Source: Parvimonas sp. oral taxon 110 str. F0139 (GTDB lineage Bacteria; Bacillota; Clostridia; Tissierellales; Peptoniphilaceae). Taken from it: a stretch of 64,000 bases of DNA. This document shows positions 1-11,384 of the stretch, one piece after another. The stretch covers positions 620,001 through 684,000 of the forward strand of contig NZ_AFII01000001.1 in the NCBI RefSeq assembly GCF_000214475.1, written 5' to 3'. Made by a program: the position numbers and the translations under genes. The notes beneath the pieces are model-generated. The model made no database searches and was not told where the DNA came from. It saw nothing but the letters and a program-made list of their open reading frames with translations. The stretch's first letter is position 1. The number at the start of each line of letters is the position of its first letter.

Positions 1-516
1 AATAAAGACAATGCCTGAAAATTTATTTGCAAATCCGAAAACTATATCATTGTTCATTGTCCATTTATTTCTTATTGCAAATTCACTTTCTTTATTTACT
101 CTTCTTAAATAAATTCCATATATTGCAGTCAAAATTGCAATTAAAGTGAAAATTAATCTAATTATATAAAAAGGAATTTCCATTTTTGAATTTTTTAACA
201 TAAGTTTTAAAACTGAAAATGTAAAGTAATTACACATAATAGAAATAAGCAGATTTACAAAAGCTACAACAGTTACTCCTATTGGATAATTTTCATCATT
301 AAATTTCTTTCTAACTCTTCTCAAATAAGTTATTCCAAAGAATGATAATACTACATTTACCAAAGCAAATGTATAAATCATAAAAGATCCGATAAAAACT
401 TCTTTGCCATCTTTGAAATAAGCAAAAACTGATGAAGGTAATACAGCATAACCTGCTGTTGCTAAAATTATAGGTGTAATTGTTAAAATTAACAATAATT
501 TTAAAAATTTATTCAT
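1..516 (-). CDS. SdpI-like membrane protein, C-terminus cut by window edge
   Basis: An open frame of 172 codons runs off the left edge. The start ATG lies at 514-516, two bases downstream of the tgt stop, so it is probably the last gene of the queA-tgt transcript. The translation has an N-terminal membrane segment, a PSSVFAYFKDGK stretch typical of the DUF1648 part of SdpI-like proteins, three more hydrophobic segments, and IRNKWTMNNDIVF, which resembles the conserved SdpI C-terminal motif (IRTPWTLxNxxVW). SdpI of Bacillus is an immunity protein and signal receptor for the SdpC toxin. Many homologues stand alone without a toxin, and none is seen here. The function is inferred from family resemblance only. 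Confidence 0.6.
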   Translation of the reverse strand, partial: MNKFLKLLLILTITPIILATAGYAVLPSSVFAYFKDGKEVFIGSFMIYTFALVNVVLSFFGITYLRRVRKKFNDENYPIGVTVVAFVNLLISIMCNYFTFSVLKLMLKNSKMEIPFYIIRLIFTLIAILTAIYGIYLRRVNKESEFAIRNKWTMNNDIVFGFANKFSGIVFI

Positions 517-518
517 TT

Positions 519-2680
<2,162 letters not shown>

Positions 2681-2810
2681 TAACTCTCTTCCTTCTACTA
2701 AAATATAAAATACTTCTACAAGCTTATATTATATCTTGTTTTTCAATATTTTTCAAATTTTTTTAATTAAAACAATCTTTTAAAATACATTCTTTATAAA
2801 TTCTTAAAGT

Positions 2811-2843
2811 AAAAAAGTAACGGTTAAATAATCGTTACTTTTT
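2811..2843 (-). terminator. intrinsic terminator after ruvB
   Basis: An inverted repeat pairs AAAAAGTAACG (left arm, near 2811-2822) with CGTTACTTTTT (2833-2843) around a 10-base loop. Read on the minus strand it ends in a run of T. The ruvB stop codon is inside the stem, which is common in compact AT-rich genomes. Confidence 0.8.
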
Positions 2844-3842
2844 CATTCTGCCAAAATGCTTGTATGCTTTTTCAGTTACAATTCTTCCTCTGCTTGTTCT
2901 ACTTAAAAATCCTATTTGTAGTAAATAAGGTTCATAGACATCTTCTATTGTAATTCTCTCCTCACCTGTGGAAGCAGCAATTGTATCAATTCCAACCGGA
3001 CCTCCTGAGAAATTATCTATTATTGTAGTTATTATCTTTCTATCTATTGTATCAAGTCCAAGAGAATCCACTTCTAAAATATCAAGTCCGTCTTTACTAG
3101 TTTGTAAATCAATTTTTCCATTTCTCTTAACCTGAGCAAAGTCTCTAACTCTTTTTAAAAGTCTGTTTGCAATCCTTGGTGTCCCTCTGGAACGTCTTGC
3201 GATTTCTAGCGCTCCCTCAGGTTCAATTTCAATTCCCAAAATTCCTGCAGATCTTGTAATTATCTTTTGTAAGTTTTCAATACTGTATAGTTCAAGACTC
3301 AACATAATTCCAAATCTATCACGAAGTGGTCCTGTAAGTTGTCCTGTTCTTGTCGTTGCCCCTATCAAAGTAAATTTTTCAAGGTCAATTCTAAGGCTTC
3401 TGGCACTTGGACCTTTCCCAATTATTATATCAAGTGCATAGTCTTCCATTGCAGGATATAAAATTTCTTCAACACTTCTATTTATTCTGTGAATTTCGTC
3501 AATAAACAAAACATCATCTTTACTTAAATTTGTCAAAATACTTGCAAGGTCGCTTGGCTTTTCTATGGCTGGACCTGAAGTAACTCTGATATTAACGCCC
3601 ATTTCATTTGCAATGATATTTGCAAGAGTTGTTTTTCCAAGTCCCGGAGGACCGTAAAGCAAACTATGGTCAAGAGGCTCATTTCTTGTTTTTGCAGCCT
3701 CAATAAAAATTTTAAGTCTTTCCTTTGCTTTTTCTTGACCAATATATTCATCAATCCATTTCGGTCTTAAACTGGTTTCTATTTCAATATCTTCTCTTGA
3801 AAAACCTGTACCGATAATTCTATCTTCATAATCTTCAAACAT
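2835..3842 (-). CDS. ruvB: Holliday junction branch migration ATPase RuvB
   Basis: RuvB is the hexameric AAA+ motor that drives Holliday junction branch migration with RuvA. The 335-residue product shows the Walker A motif [11 protein letters not shown] near residue 65, Walker B LFIDEIHR near 115, [18 protein letters not shown] (sensor 1 and arginine finger region), and a C-terminal winged helix with [18 protein letters not shown]. It is the last gene of the ruvC-ruvA-ruvB cluster, 8 bases after ruvA. Confidence 0.98.
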   Translation of the reverse strand: MFEDYEDRIIGTGFSREDIEIETSLRPKWIDEYIGQEKAKERLKIFIEAAKTRNEPLDHSLLYGPPGLGKTTLANIIANEMGVNIRVTSGPAIEKPSDLASILTNLSKDDVLFIDEIHRINRSVEEILYPAMEDYALDIIIGKGPSARSLRIDLEKFTLIGATTRTGQLTGPLRDRFGIMLSLELYSIENLQKIITRSAGILGIEIEPEGALEIARRSRGTPRIANRLLKRVRDFAQVKRNGKIDLQTSKDGLDILEVDSLGLDTIDRKIITTIIDNFSGGPVGIDTIAASTGEERITIEDVYEPYLLQIGFLSRTSRGRIVTEKAYKHFGRMKK

Positions 3843-3850
3843 ACTAACAC

Positions 3851-4453
3851 CTATAATTTTTTCATACTAAGTTTAATTATATCTTCAATTTCCATTTCAT
3901 CAATATTTATACTTGAAAGAAATCTCTCAATATCATTTTTCATAAATCCTAAATTAATTAAAGCATCTGAAACAAGCTCTCTTTTTTCCAAGTCTTTTCC
4001 ACTATCTAAAGTCAAAACTTCCATTCCTGAAATATCTTTACTACTTATACTGTCAATAGAAATTTTATCCTTTAATTCCAAAATGATTTTTTGTGCAGTT
4101 TTCTTACCAACACCTTTAGCTGTGGCAAGAGAAACTGCATCTCCATTTACAATAGTCAATTTCAAACTATCAACAGACATTGATGATAAAATTCCACATG
4201 CCACCTTTGGACCAATACTATTTACACTTACAAGTAGTTTAAACATTGAAAGTTCATCCATAGTTTTAAATCCGAACAGAGCGACATAATCTTCTTTTAC
4301 TATGTAATCTGTATAAATTGTATAATAATCTCCAACTGTTACATTAAACAATGTATTGTTGGAAGTAAAAATCTTATAACCTATTCCACCATTATCTATA
4401 ACAATATAATCATTATAAATAAATTTAAGTTCTCCACTAATATATTCGTACAT
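3851..4453 (-). CDS. ruvA: Holliday junction DNA-binding protein RuvA
   Basis: The 200-residue protein forms the tetramer that holds the four-way junction and loads RuvB. Visible features are the N-terminal OB-fold ending near [16 protein letters not shown], paired helix-hairpin-helix motifs ([14 protein letters not shown] and [19 protein letters not shown]), and a short RuvB-contacting C-terminal domain. It sits between ruvC and ruvB with 7-8 base gaps, so the three genes are almost certainly cotranscribed. Confidence 0.97.
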   Translation of the reverse strand: MYEYISGELKFIYNDYIVIDNGGIGYKIFTSNNTLFNVTVGDYYTIYTDYIVKEDYVALFGFKTMDELSMFKLLVSVNSIGPKVACGILSSMSVDSLKLTIVNGDAVSLATAKGVGKKTAQKIILELKDKISIDSISSKDISGMEVLTLDSGKDLEKRELVSDALINLGFMKNDIERFLSSINIDEMEIEDIIKLSMKKL

Positions 4454-4460
4454 AAAACAC

Positions 4461-4955
4461 CTATTTCATTCTAAATTGTTCTTTAAATTTCAAGCTAAAA
4501 AAATGACAAAGTGCAATTGCCAAAGCATCCGCAGCATCATCGGGTTTAGGAACGGATTTAAGTTTAAAAATCATTTTAACACTCTCTTGCATTTGCTTTT
4601 TGTCTGCTCTACCATATCCTGTAATGGCTTGTTTAACTTGTAAAGGAGTATATTCATAAGCCAAGATATTCTTCTTTATAAAGGATAAAATCTCAACCCC
4701 TCTTGCCTGTGCAACATTGATTACAGTTTTTACATTTTTATTAAAGAATAACTCTTCAATTGCAAGTTCATCAACATTATGTAGTTCTATTAATTTGTTC
4801 AATTCTTCATCAATAATTTTAAGCCTATCAGGAAGTGGAATTCCTGCTTTTGTTTCAATTACTCCATAATCTATAAGTCTTACTCTATTCCCGATAGCCT
4901 CTATAATTCCATAACCAACAATTGCAATTCCGGGATCTAATCCAAAAATAATCAC
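4461..4955 (-). CDS. ruvC: Holliday junction resolvase RuvC
   Basis: RuvC cleaves Holliday junctions in the RuvABC pathway. The 164-residue protein begins with IIFGLDPGIAIVGYGII, which carries the first catalytic aspartate, then shows ELAIEELFFNKN (catalytic glutamate), and ends with KPDDAADALAIALCH (the last aspartates of the RNase H-like fold). It is the first gene of the ruvCAB operon. The upstream gap (4956-5050) holds AT-rich sequence where the promoter should lie. Confidence 0.97.
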   Translation of the reverse strand: MIIFGLDPGIAIVGYGIIEAIGNRVRLIDYGVIETKAGIPLPDRLKIIDEELNKLIELHNVDELAIEELFFNKNVKTVINVAQARGVEILSFIKKNILAYEYTPLQVKQAITGYGRADKKQMQESVKMIFKLKSVPKPDDAADALAIALCHFFSLKFKEQFRMK

Positions 4956-5050
4956 AAAAAATCCTCCAATACTATCAAATATGATAACATAAAAAACATT
5001 TTTTTCAATTAAGATTATTTTAGAATTTTTTCATTAAGCATTTTTATGCA

Positions 5051-5078
5051 CAAAAAAAGCAAGAATTAAATTCTTGCT
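5051..5078 (-). terminator. intrinsic terminator after the 172-residue gene
   Basis: AGCAAGAA (5058-5065) pairs with TTCTTGCT (5071-5078) around a 5-base loop. On the minus strand the hairpin is followed by seven T residues (5057-5051). Confidence 0.85.
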
Positions 5079-5085
5079 CTTAATC

Positions 5086-5604
5086 TTATTCGTAATCTTC
5101 ACAGCTTAGTAAATCTTCTCTCTTAACTTTTCCTTTTTCGTCATAAGTCATTTTACTAAAGTTAATTAAATGTGGAATACCATCTAATTTTCTACATTCA
5201 ATTAAGTGAACAACTTTGCTTAAATCTCCAACTTCTTTAGCTTGAGTTTTCATGATTTTCATCATTGAATATTTAAGTTCAGTTTCTTTGAAAGTAATAG
5301 TTGACATTCCTTTTTTATTGAAAGCAGCTTGAACCATTGATTCACAGTTTTCTTCTGTAAGTGCAGGAATTAAAATATAATCTACATCACTTGCAGCTTC
5401 GATTCCAGCTTCGTCTTTAACTTGAACAGTCTTATGTGAACCTTTAGCAACAGCCATAATAGCTGCCATGAATGGTCTAATTCCAGCAGATCTATGTCCT
5501 GAAATAATTAAAGTTTCTCCTTTAGCAATAGCTTCTTCGATATATAGACCATGTTCTTCTTTCATATAACCTGTGTCTACATGTTTTTGTAACATTGGAT
5601 GCAT
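5086..5604 (-). CDS. conserved-looking protein of unknown function, 172 residues
   Basis: I do not recognise this gene. A strong GGAGGA site precedes ATG at 5604 and a clean terminator follows, so it is a well-expressed single gene. The product is soluble and acidic with no membrane segment or signal peptide. Its N-terminal part contains ETLIISGHRSAGIRPFMAA, which superficially recalls the beta strand and loop of a PilT/VirB11-type ATPase, but the Walker A lysine and Ser/Thr are missing (RSAGIRP in place of GSGKST). The second half has ILIPALTEENCESMVQAAF and ends CEDYE. It could be a degenerate P-loop fold with a regulatory role. Its small molecule or partner cannot be inferred. Confidence 0.75.
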   Translation of the reverse strand: MHPMLQKHVDTGYMKEEHGLYIEEAIAKGETLIISGHRSAGIRPFMAAIMAVAKGSHKTVQVKDEAGIEAASDVDYILIPALTEENCESMVQAAFNKKGMSTITFKETELKYSMMKIMKTQAKEVGDLSKVVHLIECRKLDGIPHLINFSKMTYDEKGKVKREDLLSCEDYE

Positions 5605-5716
5605 ACAAATTTCCTCCTTCTATTTTTCATATATATTTATTATACTACATTTTCAATTTTAAATAAATACTTTAACACAAAATTATTAAAATAATTTATC
5701 TATTTCTGTGTAATAC

Positions 5717-6646
5717 CTAACCACTAAATGATAAACCTATTATTGATATAGTTACAATAACAACTCCAATCAATAAAGTTAAAGTTAGTGGAGTAGATAA
5801 AAATATAACTGACAAAACAACACTCCATAAACTAAAGGTGCTATTTAAAGCCATTCCCTTTGGAACTCCATTTAAATTCATTCCTTTATAATAAAGCAAA
5901 TAACTTAATGCTGCAAAAAATCCAGCAAAAATCAAATATCCTATTGTAGCAAGACTTTGTATTGTTGTAACAAAACTACCAAACAAACTTAAACAAGGTA
6001 AAACTAAAAATAATATACTAATTCCAGATATCATTTCTCTTATATTTAGTATTATTTCCTCTTCAAGCTCCTCTTTTGTTGCAAAACTTACAATTGTTGC
6101 TTCAAGACCCCAACTAAAACCTGCAAGCAAAGAAAACAAAATTCCAAGATAAAAATATGGGTAATTTCCTGTAGGTTTTGTATAAGAAAGAACAAATGTT
6201 CCTACGATACAACCAACTATACAAATAAAAGTTTTAAAATTAATTTTTTCTTTTAAAAATATAAAAGATAAAATAGTTCCAAACATTGGACATAATGCGG
6301 AAATTGGTATTGCATAAGCAGGACCCGCTAGAGAAATCCCCATTATATATGAGCATTGTCCAACAGGCCCTCCTATTAAACCCGCAAAGCAGACCCATTT
6401 ACCAGTCTTTGTTTTCAATGCGGGTAATATCATCTTCAATTTTCCTAAAAATCCATTATATCCAAGAACAAATAATCCTGCAAATAGATCATTGAATCCT
6501 GCAAAAACTAAAGGTAGAAAGAATATAATTTCTGCATTATAGTTTTTCATCAATCCACTTTCCATAAGCAAAGACAATACCATACCATTGACTGCCCACA
6601 AAAACCCTGAGGAAAGTCCTACAAATTCGTTCTTAAATTTTTTCAT
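5717..6646 (-). CDS. DMT/EamA-family transporter, LicB-like
   Basis: This 309-residue protein has ten hydrophobic segments in two EamA halves, the usual plan of drug/metabolite transporters. Within that family it resembles LicB, the choline importer of phosphocholine-decorating bacteria. Points of resemblance are GPVGQCSYIMGISLAGPAYA, PISALCPMFGTILSFIFLKE, and the middle motif AGFSWGLEATIVSFATKEE (LicB has WGSESVLSSFAMESEL at this place), followed by LNIREM. The gene starts 27 bases downstream of an autolysin with choline-binding-like repeats, and lic genes occur at 56-62 kb. Choline import is therefore a reasonable inference, but other small solutes cannot be excluded. Confidence 0.75.
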   Translation of the reverse strand: MKKFKNEFVGLSSGFLWAVNGMVLSLLMESGLMKNYNAEIIFFLPLVFAGFNDLFAGLFVLGYNGFLGKLKMILPALKTKTGKWVCFAGLIGGPVGQCSYIMGISLAGPAYAIPISALCPMFGTILSFIFLKEKINFKTFICIVGCIVGTFVLSYTKPTGNYPYFYLGILFSLLAGFSWGLEATIVSFATKEELEEEIILNIREMISGISILFLVLPCLSLFGSFVTTIQSLATIGYLIFAGFFAALSYLLYYKGMNLNGVPKGMALNSTFSLWSVVLSVIFLSTPLTLTLLIGVVIVTISIIGLSFSG

Positions 6647-6673
6647 CTAAAGTTATACTCCGTTCGGAAAAAT

Positions 6674-8266
6674 TTATTTATCTAATTCTCTTAAGCCATA
6701 TTTATCAATTATGTTAAGAAGTTTTTTACCATAATTAGGATCTGTCGCATAAGTTCCAGTTAAAGCTCTAGCAGCTTCTTCTGGAGATTTTGCAGATAAA
6801 ACTCCTGCATAATATCTTCTAAGCCATTTACTTTTTGTAAATAAATTAGCATAATATTCAAATGCTTCATCATAACCTGAGAACTTCATAAACTTTGCTG
6901 TAATATAATATTTTACACCGTTTTTATACTCAGCTGTTCTTATTTCATAATATCTTGAAGGTGGAGTATCTTTAGCAGCTTTTATTCCAAATAAATTATA
7001 AATTGGAGCTGGTGATAAACTATCACTTCCAAAACCAGTTTCCAAACAAGCTTGTGCAACTGCAATTGAAGGAAATAATCCTTTACCTTTAACAGCCTTT
7101 AAAACTCCTGGAACTATCTTATCTATAAAAGCATTATTATAAGATTTTGTTCCATATTTTCCATTTACAAAATTTCTATATCCTGATGCATCCTTAGCTC
7201 TTCCAGTAAACTTTTCTCCATCTTTGAAGAAGTACCAATCTTTACCATCATCATACCAGCCATCGGCATATTTTCCATTGTAGAAAAATTTTCTTCCATT
7301 TGCATCATTGCCATATCCACTATGTTTATCTCCGTCATTGAAATAATACCATTTTTCGCCATCTTTATGCCACCAGTTTGCATATTTTCCATTATCAAAA
7401 TATTTCGTTCCATTGCCATCTTCTCCATAGCCACTATGTTTAGCTCCATTTTGGAAAAAGTACCAATCTTTACCATCGTCGTACCAGCCATTTGTATATT
7501 TTCCATTATCAAAATATTTCTTTCCACTGGCATCTTCCCCATAGCCACTATGTTTTTTTCCGTTTTGGAAGAAATACCAACCATTGCTGTCATTACACCA
7601 CCAATTAGCTAAATCTCCTTCACGATCAAAGAATAAACCATATTTATATTTACTTTTTGTATCTTTTGAGTATTTTCCATTTTTAAAATCTCTTTTTCCA
7701 GACGCATCTTCTGCTGTACCTGTAAATTTTACACCATCTTGGAAAAAGTACCAAGCTTCGCCATCATCAGCCCACCAGTTTGCATATTTTCCTTCAGAAA
7801 AGAATTTTCTTCCATTAGCATCTTTTCCGTAGCCGGTATGTTTTTTACCATCTTGGAAAAAATACCAAGCTTTGCCATCATTAGCCCACCAGTTTGCATA
7901 TTTTCCTTCAGAAAAGAATTTTTTTCCATTAGCATCTTTTCCGTAGCCAGTATGTTTTTTACCATCTTGGAAAAAATACCAACCATCACCATCATTAGCC
8001 CACCAGTTTAAATATTTTCCTCCAGAAAAATATCTTTTTCCATTTGCATCATTGCCATAGCCAGTATGTTTTTTACCATTACGGAAAAAGTACCATGCTT
8101 CACCGTCATTGTACCACCAGTTTGCAGGTTTTCCATCATCTCCATAAAATATTTTATTTCTATACTCTTTTGCTTCTGTTAATTTATCACTTTCAAATGT
8201 ACTCTTAAGTCCTAATCCACTCAACATTACTAGAGAAAATACTAAAACTTTTTTGTTTATTCTCAT
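6674..8266 (-). CDS. secreted autolysin: wall-binding repeats plus glucosaminidase domain
   Basis: The 530-residue product has a short basic start and hydrophobic core (VLVFSLVMLSGLGL), a plausible export signal. Residues about 45-371 are eight repeats of about 38 residues built around NWWxxDGxxWYFFxxGKKHTGYGxDANG, resembling choline-binding or cell-wall-binding repeats. Residues about 380-530 are an N-acetylglucosaminidase-type (PF01832) domain with the catalytic-glutamate context AVAQACLETGFGSD, then APIYNLFGIK and FMKFSGYDEAFEYYANLF. The enzyme should cleave peptidoglycan glycan strands. It is probably cotranscribed with the LicB-like transporter downstream. AGGAGGT precedes the ATG. Confidence 0.9.
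   Translation of the reverse strand: MRINKKVLVFSLVMLSGLGLKSTFESDKLTEAKEYRNKIFYGDDGKPANWWYNDGEAWYFFRNGKKHTGYGNDANGKRYFSGGKYLNWWANDGDGWYFFQDGKKHTGYGKDANGKKFFSEGKYANWWANDGKAWYFFQDGKKHTGYGKDANGRKFFSEGKYANWWADDGEAWYFFQDGVKFTGTAEDASGKRDFKNGKYSKDTKSKYKYGLFFDREGDLANWWCNDSNGWYFFQNGKKHSGYGEDASGKKYFDNGKYTNGWYDDGKDWYFFQNGAKHSGYGEDGNGTKYFDNGKYANWWHKDGEKWYYFNDGDKHSGYGNDANGRKFFYNGKYADGWYDDGKDWYFFKDGEKFTGRAKDASGYRNFVNGKYGTKSYNNAFIDKIVPGVLKAVKGKGLFPSIAVAQACLETGFGSDSLSPAPIYNLFGIKAAKDTPPSRYYEIRTAEYKNGVKYYITAKFMKFSGYDEAFEYYANLFTKSKWLRRYYAGVLSAKSPEEAARALTGTYATDPNYGKKLLNIIDKYGLRELDK
7154..8134 (-). repeat. eight coding tandem repeats of about 114 bp in the autolysin gene
   Basis: Eight units encode the wall-binding module. 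Units 1-3 and 5-7 carry KHTGYG or KHSGYG. Units 4 and 8 instead carry KFTG followed by A and DASG, and lack the GYG turn. A 20-residue linker follows unit 4. The array therefore looks like a duplicated block of four units. Units 2 and 3 are nearly identical at DNA level (for example around 7790-8010), a sign of recent exchange. Confidence 0.9.
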
Positions 8267-8450
8267 AAATACCTCCTAATAATTATTTTTTAATAATCAT
8301 CTAATGTAATTAATTTTAACATATTTTTTCTATAACATCAACAAATAGCTAAAAATAAGCACTAAAAATTACAAAATTATTACAAAAGTGTTACAAAATT
8401 ATTAAAAACATATTTTTAACAAAAAATTTTTAAATAGAAAAAGTGAATAT

Positions 8451-8477
8451 AAAAAAAGGAGAGATCTCATCTCTCCT
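8451..8477 (-). terminator. intrinsic terminator after the alanine symporter gene
   Basis: AGGAGAGAT (8457-8465) and ATCTCTCCT (8469-8477) form a perfect 9-bp stem with a 3-base loop, followed on the minus strand by T residues (8456-8451). Confidence 0.92.
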
Positions 8478-8496
8478 AAATTTATATAATTAATTA

Positions 8497-9951
8497 CTAT
8501 TTTACTTCGTAATCATAATGTACATCATTGTTTAATAAACATTGATTGTAGTCTTTCATAATATCTCTAGCTTCAAATGATAACCAAAGGATAGCAACTA
8601 AGTTTGGTAATACCATTAAACTGTTGAAGATATCTGCTAATGACCAAACGATAGCAACTTCTCCAAGAGAACCAGCTATGATACAAATAAGAACTATAGC
8701 TCTATAAGGTAAAAGTCCAGCTTTACCAAATAAGTATTTAATATTTGATTCTCCGAAATAGTACCAACCAACTATAGTTGTAAATGCAAAGAATGATAAA
8801 CAAACGGCTAAGAAAATAGCTCCGCCTGATCCAAATGCAGTTCTGAATGCTTGTTGAGTTAATTGTGCTCCGGCTAAGAATTTTCCATCAGCTCCCTTAA
8901 CTTCATAAGCACCTGTTACTAAAATAGAAAGTGCTGTTGCAGAACATACTAAAACTGTATCAATGAATACACCGATTATAGCTGTTAAACCTTGTTCAGC
9001 AGGGTGTTTTACATGTGCTACAGCATGAGCATGAGGTGTTGAACCCATACCAGCTTCATTAGAGAATAATCCTCTTGCAACCCCTTTTTGAACAGCTGCT
9101 TTAACTGCTGCCCCAGCGATACCACCGGCTACTGCTGTACCATTAAATGCACTCTTGAAAATCCATGCGAAAGTTGGTCCAATTTTATTAGCAAACATAA
9201 TTAAAATTACTAAACTTCCTAAGATATAAACTGCAGCCATAACAGGAACTACAAGTTCAGCAAATTTTGCAATTCTGTCAATACCACCGATAAAAATTAA
9301 AGCTGCTAAAATAGCAATAACAACACCAATAATAGCTGGGTTAATATTTTCAAGTCCTTGAATACCTTTAATACCTGATGCTATTGAGTTTGATTGAACA
9401 GCATTACCCATAAATCCTAAAGCCAATACTATTGCAATTGAGAAAAATCCTGCAAGAATTTTAGCAAATGCTCCAGTTTTCTTCATACCTTTTGATATGT
9501 AATATGCAGGTCCACCAACAAATTCTCCGTCAATTTTAGATCTATATTTTTGAGCTAAAACTGCTTCTACGAAAATTGTTCCCATTCCAAAGAATGCTGA
9601 TAACCACATCCAGAAAATTGCTCCAGGTCCACCTGCTGTAATAGCAGTTGCAACCCCTGCTACGTTACCTGTTCCTACTTGAGCAGCAACTGCTGTTGCC
9701 AATGCTTGGAATGAAGACATAGAACCTTCTTCTTTAGGTCCTTCTTGTTTTTTGAAAAGTCCTCCAAAAACTAATTTAAAAGCCTTTCCCATTTTTGTGA
9801 TTTGTGGGAAGCCCAAAATAAATGAAAGGAATAATCCCGCAAATAACAAACCATACATAAGTATATTACCAGCGATAAAATCGTTTATTTTGTTGATAGT
9901 ATCAACAAGTCCTGAACCGCTTAGTAATACTAAATTAGATAATAAGTTCAT
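8497..9951 (-). CDS. alanine or glycine:cation symporter (AGCS family)
   Basis: This is a sodium-coupled amino acid importer of the inner membrane, about 484 residues with roughly eleven membrane segments. Family marks are ALATAVAAQVGTGNVAGVAT near residue 95, GGPGAIFWMWLSAFFGM, FVEAVLAQKYR, and GLFSNEAGMGSTPHAHAVA in the middle. I chose the ATG at 9951 because GGAGGT lies just upstream. An in-frame ATG 13 codons earlier has no ribosome binding site. It is a single gene with its own terminator. Confidence 0.93.
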   Translation of the reverse strand: MNLLSNLVLLSGSGLVDTINKINDFIAGNILMYGLLFAGLFLSFILGFPQITKMGKAFKLVFGGLFKKQEGPKEEGSMSSFQALATAVAAQVGTGNVAGVATAITAGGPGAIFWMWLSAFFGMGTIFVEAVLAQKYRSKIDGEFVGGPAYYISKGMKKTGAFAKILAGFFSIAIVLALGFMGNAVQSNSIASGIKGIQGLENINPAIIGVVIAILAALIFIGGIDRIAKFAELVVPVMAAVYILGSLVILIMFANKIGPTFAWIFKSAFNGTAVAGGIAGAAVKAAVQKGVARGLFSNEAGMGSTPHAHAVAHVKHPAEQGLTAIIGVFIDTVLVCSATALSILVTGAYEVKGADGKFLAGAQLTQQAFRTAFGSGGAIFLAVCLSFFAFTTIVGWYYFGESNIKYLFGKAGLLPYRAIVLICIIAGSLGEVAIVWSLADIFNSLMVLPNLVAILWLSFEARDIMKDYNQCLLNNDVHYDYEVK

Positions 9952-10133
9952 ATAATACCTCCTATAAAATTTATTAATTGTATTATACACTTTATTAGGG
10001 TATAAGTCAATATGTTTTCGGGAAAACTTTTGAGATTTTATAGGAAATTAATTATAAAAATTCAGTTTAAAAATTTAAGTATTTTTAACATTTTCCACAA
10101 ACCAAGTACTTAATAGCATTATTTTTTCACGAC

Positions 10134-10175
10134 AAAAAAGGTATATAATTAAATAAATATAATTATATACCTTTT
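10134..10175 (-). terminator. intrinsic terminator after msrAB
   Basis: AAAAGGTATATAATT (10136-10150) pairs with AATTATATACCTTTT (10161-10175) around a 10-base loop, with a T run on the minus-strand side. Confidence 0.85.
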
Positions 10176-10199
10176 CCCATTTAACTATAAAAAATATTT

Positions 10200-11267
10200 T
10201 TACTTAACTTTATCAATATATTTTCCATAACCTTCTTTTTCCATATCCTCCAAAGGAATAAATCTCAAAGAAGCCCCATTTATACAATATCTTTTTCCAC
10301 CCTTATCCTTAGGACCATCATCAAAAACATGCCCCAAATGTGAATCTCCGCCTTTGCTTTTTACTTCGATTCTTTCAAGTCCATGACTACTATCTTTTTT
10401 ATAATTAATATTTTCATCTATTGGTTTGGTAAAACTTGGCCATCCACAACCAGCATCATATTTATCTTTTGAAGAAAAAAGTGGTTCCCCTGTTACTACA
10501 TCAACATAAATTCCTTTTTCATCAAATTTATCATATTTACTTGAAAATGCTCTTTCAGTTGCTCCATTTTGTGTAACATTATATTCCAATTCGCTCAATT
10601 TATTTTTTAGTTCTTCTTTGCTTGGCTTTTTATATTTTCCATCTCTTCTTTCAAGAGGTTTATCCGCAAGACCTAAGTCAATATGACAATATCCATTTGG
10701 GTGTTTCTTCAAATAGTCTTGATGATACTCTTCAGCTACAACAAAATTTTTAAGTTTTTCGACTTCAACAGTTATAGGCTTATCAAAATTTGGTCTTTGA
10801 TCATTGATAAATTTTTCTATAACAGTTTTATCATTTTCATCAACATAGTAAACTCCTGTTCTATATTGTCTTCCGCTGTCATTGCCTTGTTTATTAACAC
10901 TTGTAGGTTCAATTATCCTAAAATAATGTTGTAAAATTTCTTCAAGAGAAATTTTATCTTTATCATAAACTATATGCACAGTTTCTGCATGATCAGTACT
11001 CTTAATTTTCTCATAACTTGTCTCTGAGCCGTTTCCATTTGCATATCCAACAGTTGTATCTGCAATACCTTCTATTTTGGAAAAATATCCTTCAACACCC
11101 CAGAAACAACCTCCTGCTAAATAGATTTCTCCTTTGTTCTTAATTGAACTTAAATCAACTTTTGGTTTTTCCATAACTTTCTCTCCTTTTCTAGTTTTTA
11201 TTTTATATGTTACTACAAATCCTATTATAAAAACACATAAAATAAAAGGTATTAAAAATTTTTTCAT
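10200..11267 (-). CDS. msrAB: membrane-anchored methionine sulfoxide reductase MsrA-MsrB fusion
   Basis: Both stereoisomers of methionine sulfoxide are reduced by this two-domain protein. The MsrA domain (about residues 35-195) starts with [14 protein letters not shown], whose cysteine is catalytic. The MsrB domain (about 210-345) shows [17 protein letters not shown] and the catalytic cysteine in [11 protein letters not shown]. An N-terminal segment ([19 protein letters not shown]) makes it a surface-exposed, membrane-tethered form, as in other Gram-positive pathogens. The zinc-binding CxxC pairs of some MsrB proteins are absent. Start 11267 was chosen because AGGAAGGGG precedes it at normal spacing. 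Confidence 0.94.
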   Translation of the reverse strand: MKKFLIPFILCVFIIGFVVTYKIKTRKGEKVMEKPKVDLSSIKNKGEIYLAGGCFWGVEGYFSKIEGIADTTVGYANGNGSETSYEKIKSTDHAETVHIVYDKDKISLEEILQHYFRIIEPTSVNKQGNDSGRQYRTGVYYVDENDKTVIEKFINDQRPNFDKPITVEVEKLKNFVVAEEYHQDYLKKHPNGYCHIDLGLADKPLERRDGKYKKPSKEELKNKLSELEYNVTQNGATERAFSSKYDKFDEKGIYVDVVTGEPLFSSKDKYDAGCGWPSFTKPIDENINYKKDSSHGLERIEVKSKGGDSHLGHVFDDGPKDKGGKRYCINGASLRFIPLEDMEKEGYGKYIDKVK

Positions 11268-11352
11268 AAAAATCATCCCCTTCCTGATTTTATAAAAAAT
11301 ATACCCTTCAAAAGATAATAACAATCAAATGTATTTAAAAAATCGTAATTAT

Positions 11353-11379
11353 AAAAAAAGGAAGTTGTTTCCAACTTCC
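11353..11379 (-). terminator. intrinsic terminator after deoC
   Basis: GGAAGTTG (11360-11367) and CAACTTCC (11372-11379) form an 8-bp stem with a 4-base loop and a seven-T tail on the minus strand (11359-11353). Confidence 0.92.
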
Positions 11380-11384
11380 ATAAA

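Noticed and set aside
5086..5604. Calling the 172-residue protein a PilT-like ATPase
   Set aside because: The GxxGxGK[ST] consensus is not met and no Walker B or other ATPase motif follows.
7322..8011. Long open frames on the + strand, and a second minus frame, opposite the autolysin
   Set aside because: They follow the 114-bp repeat periodicity and are low-complexity shadows of the real repeat coding frame; no ribosome binding sites.
7154..8134. Regularly spaced repeats that could suggest a CRISPR or VNTR array
   Set aside because: Units are contiguous, in frame, about 114 bp long, and encode a wall-binding module; there are no spacers or cas genes.
10683..10934. Plus-strand open frame inside msrAB
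   Set aside because: Shadow of a strongly conserved minus-strand gene, no ribosome binding site.
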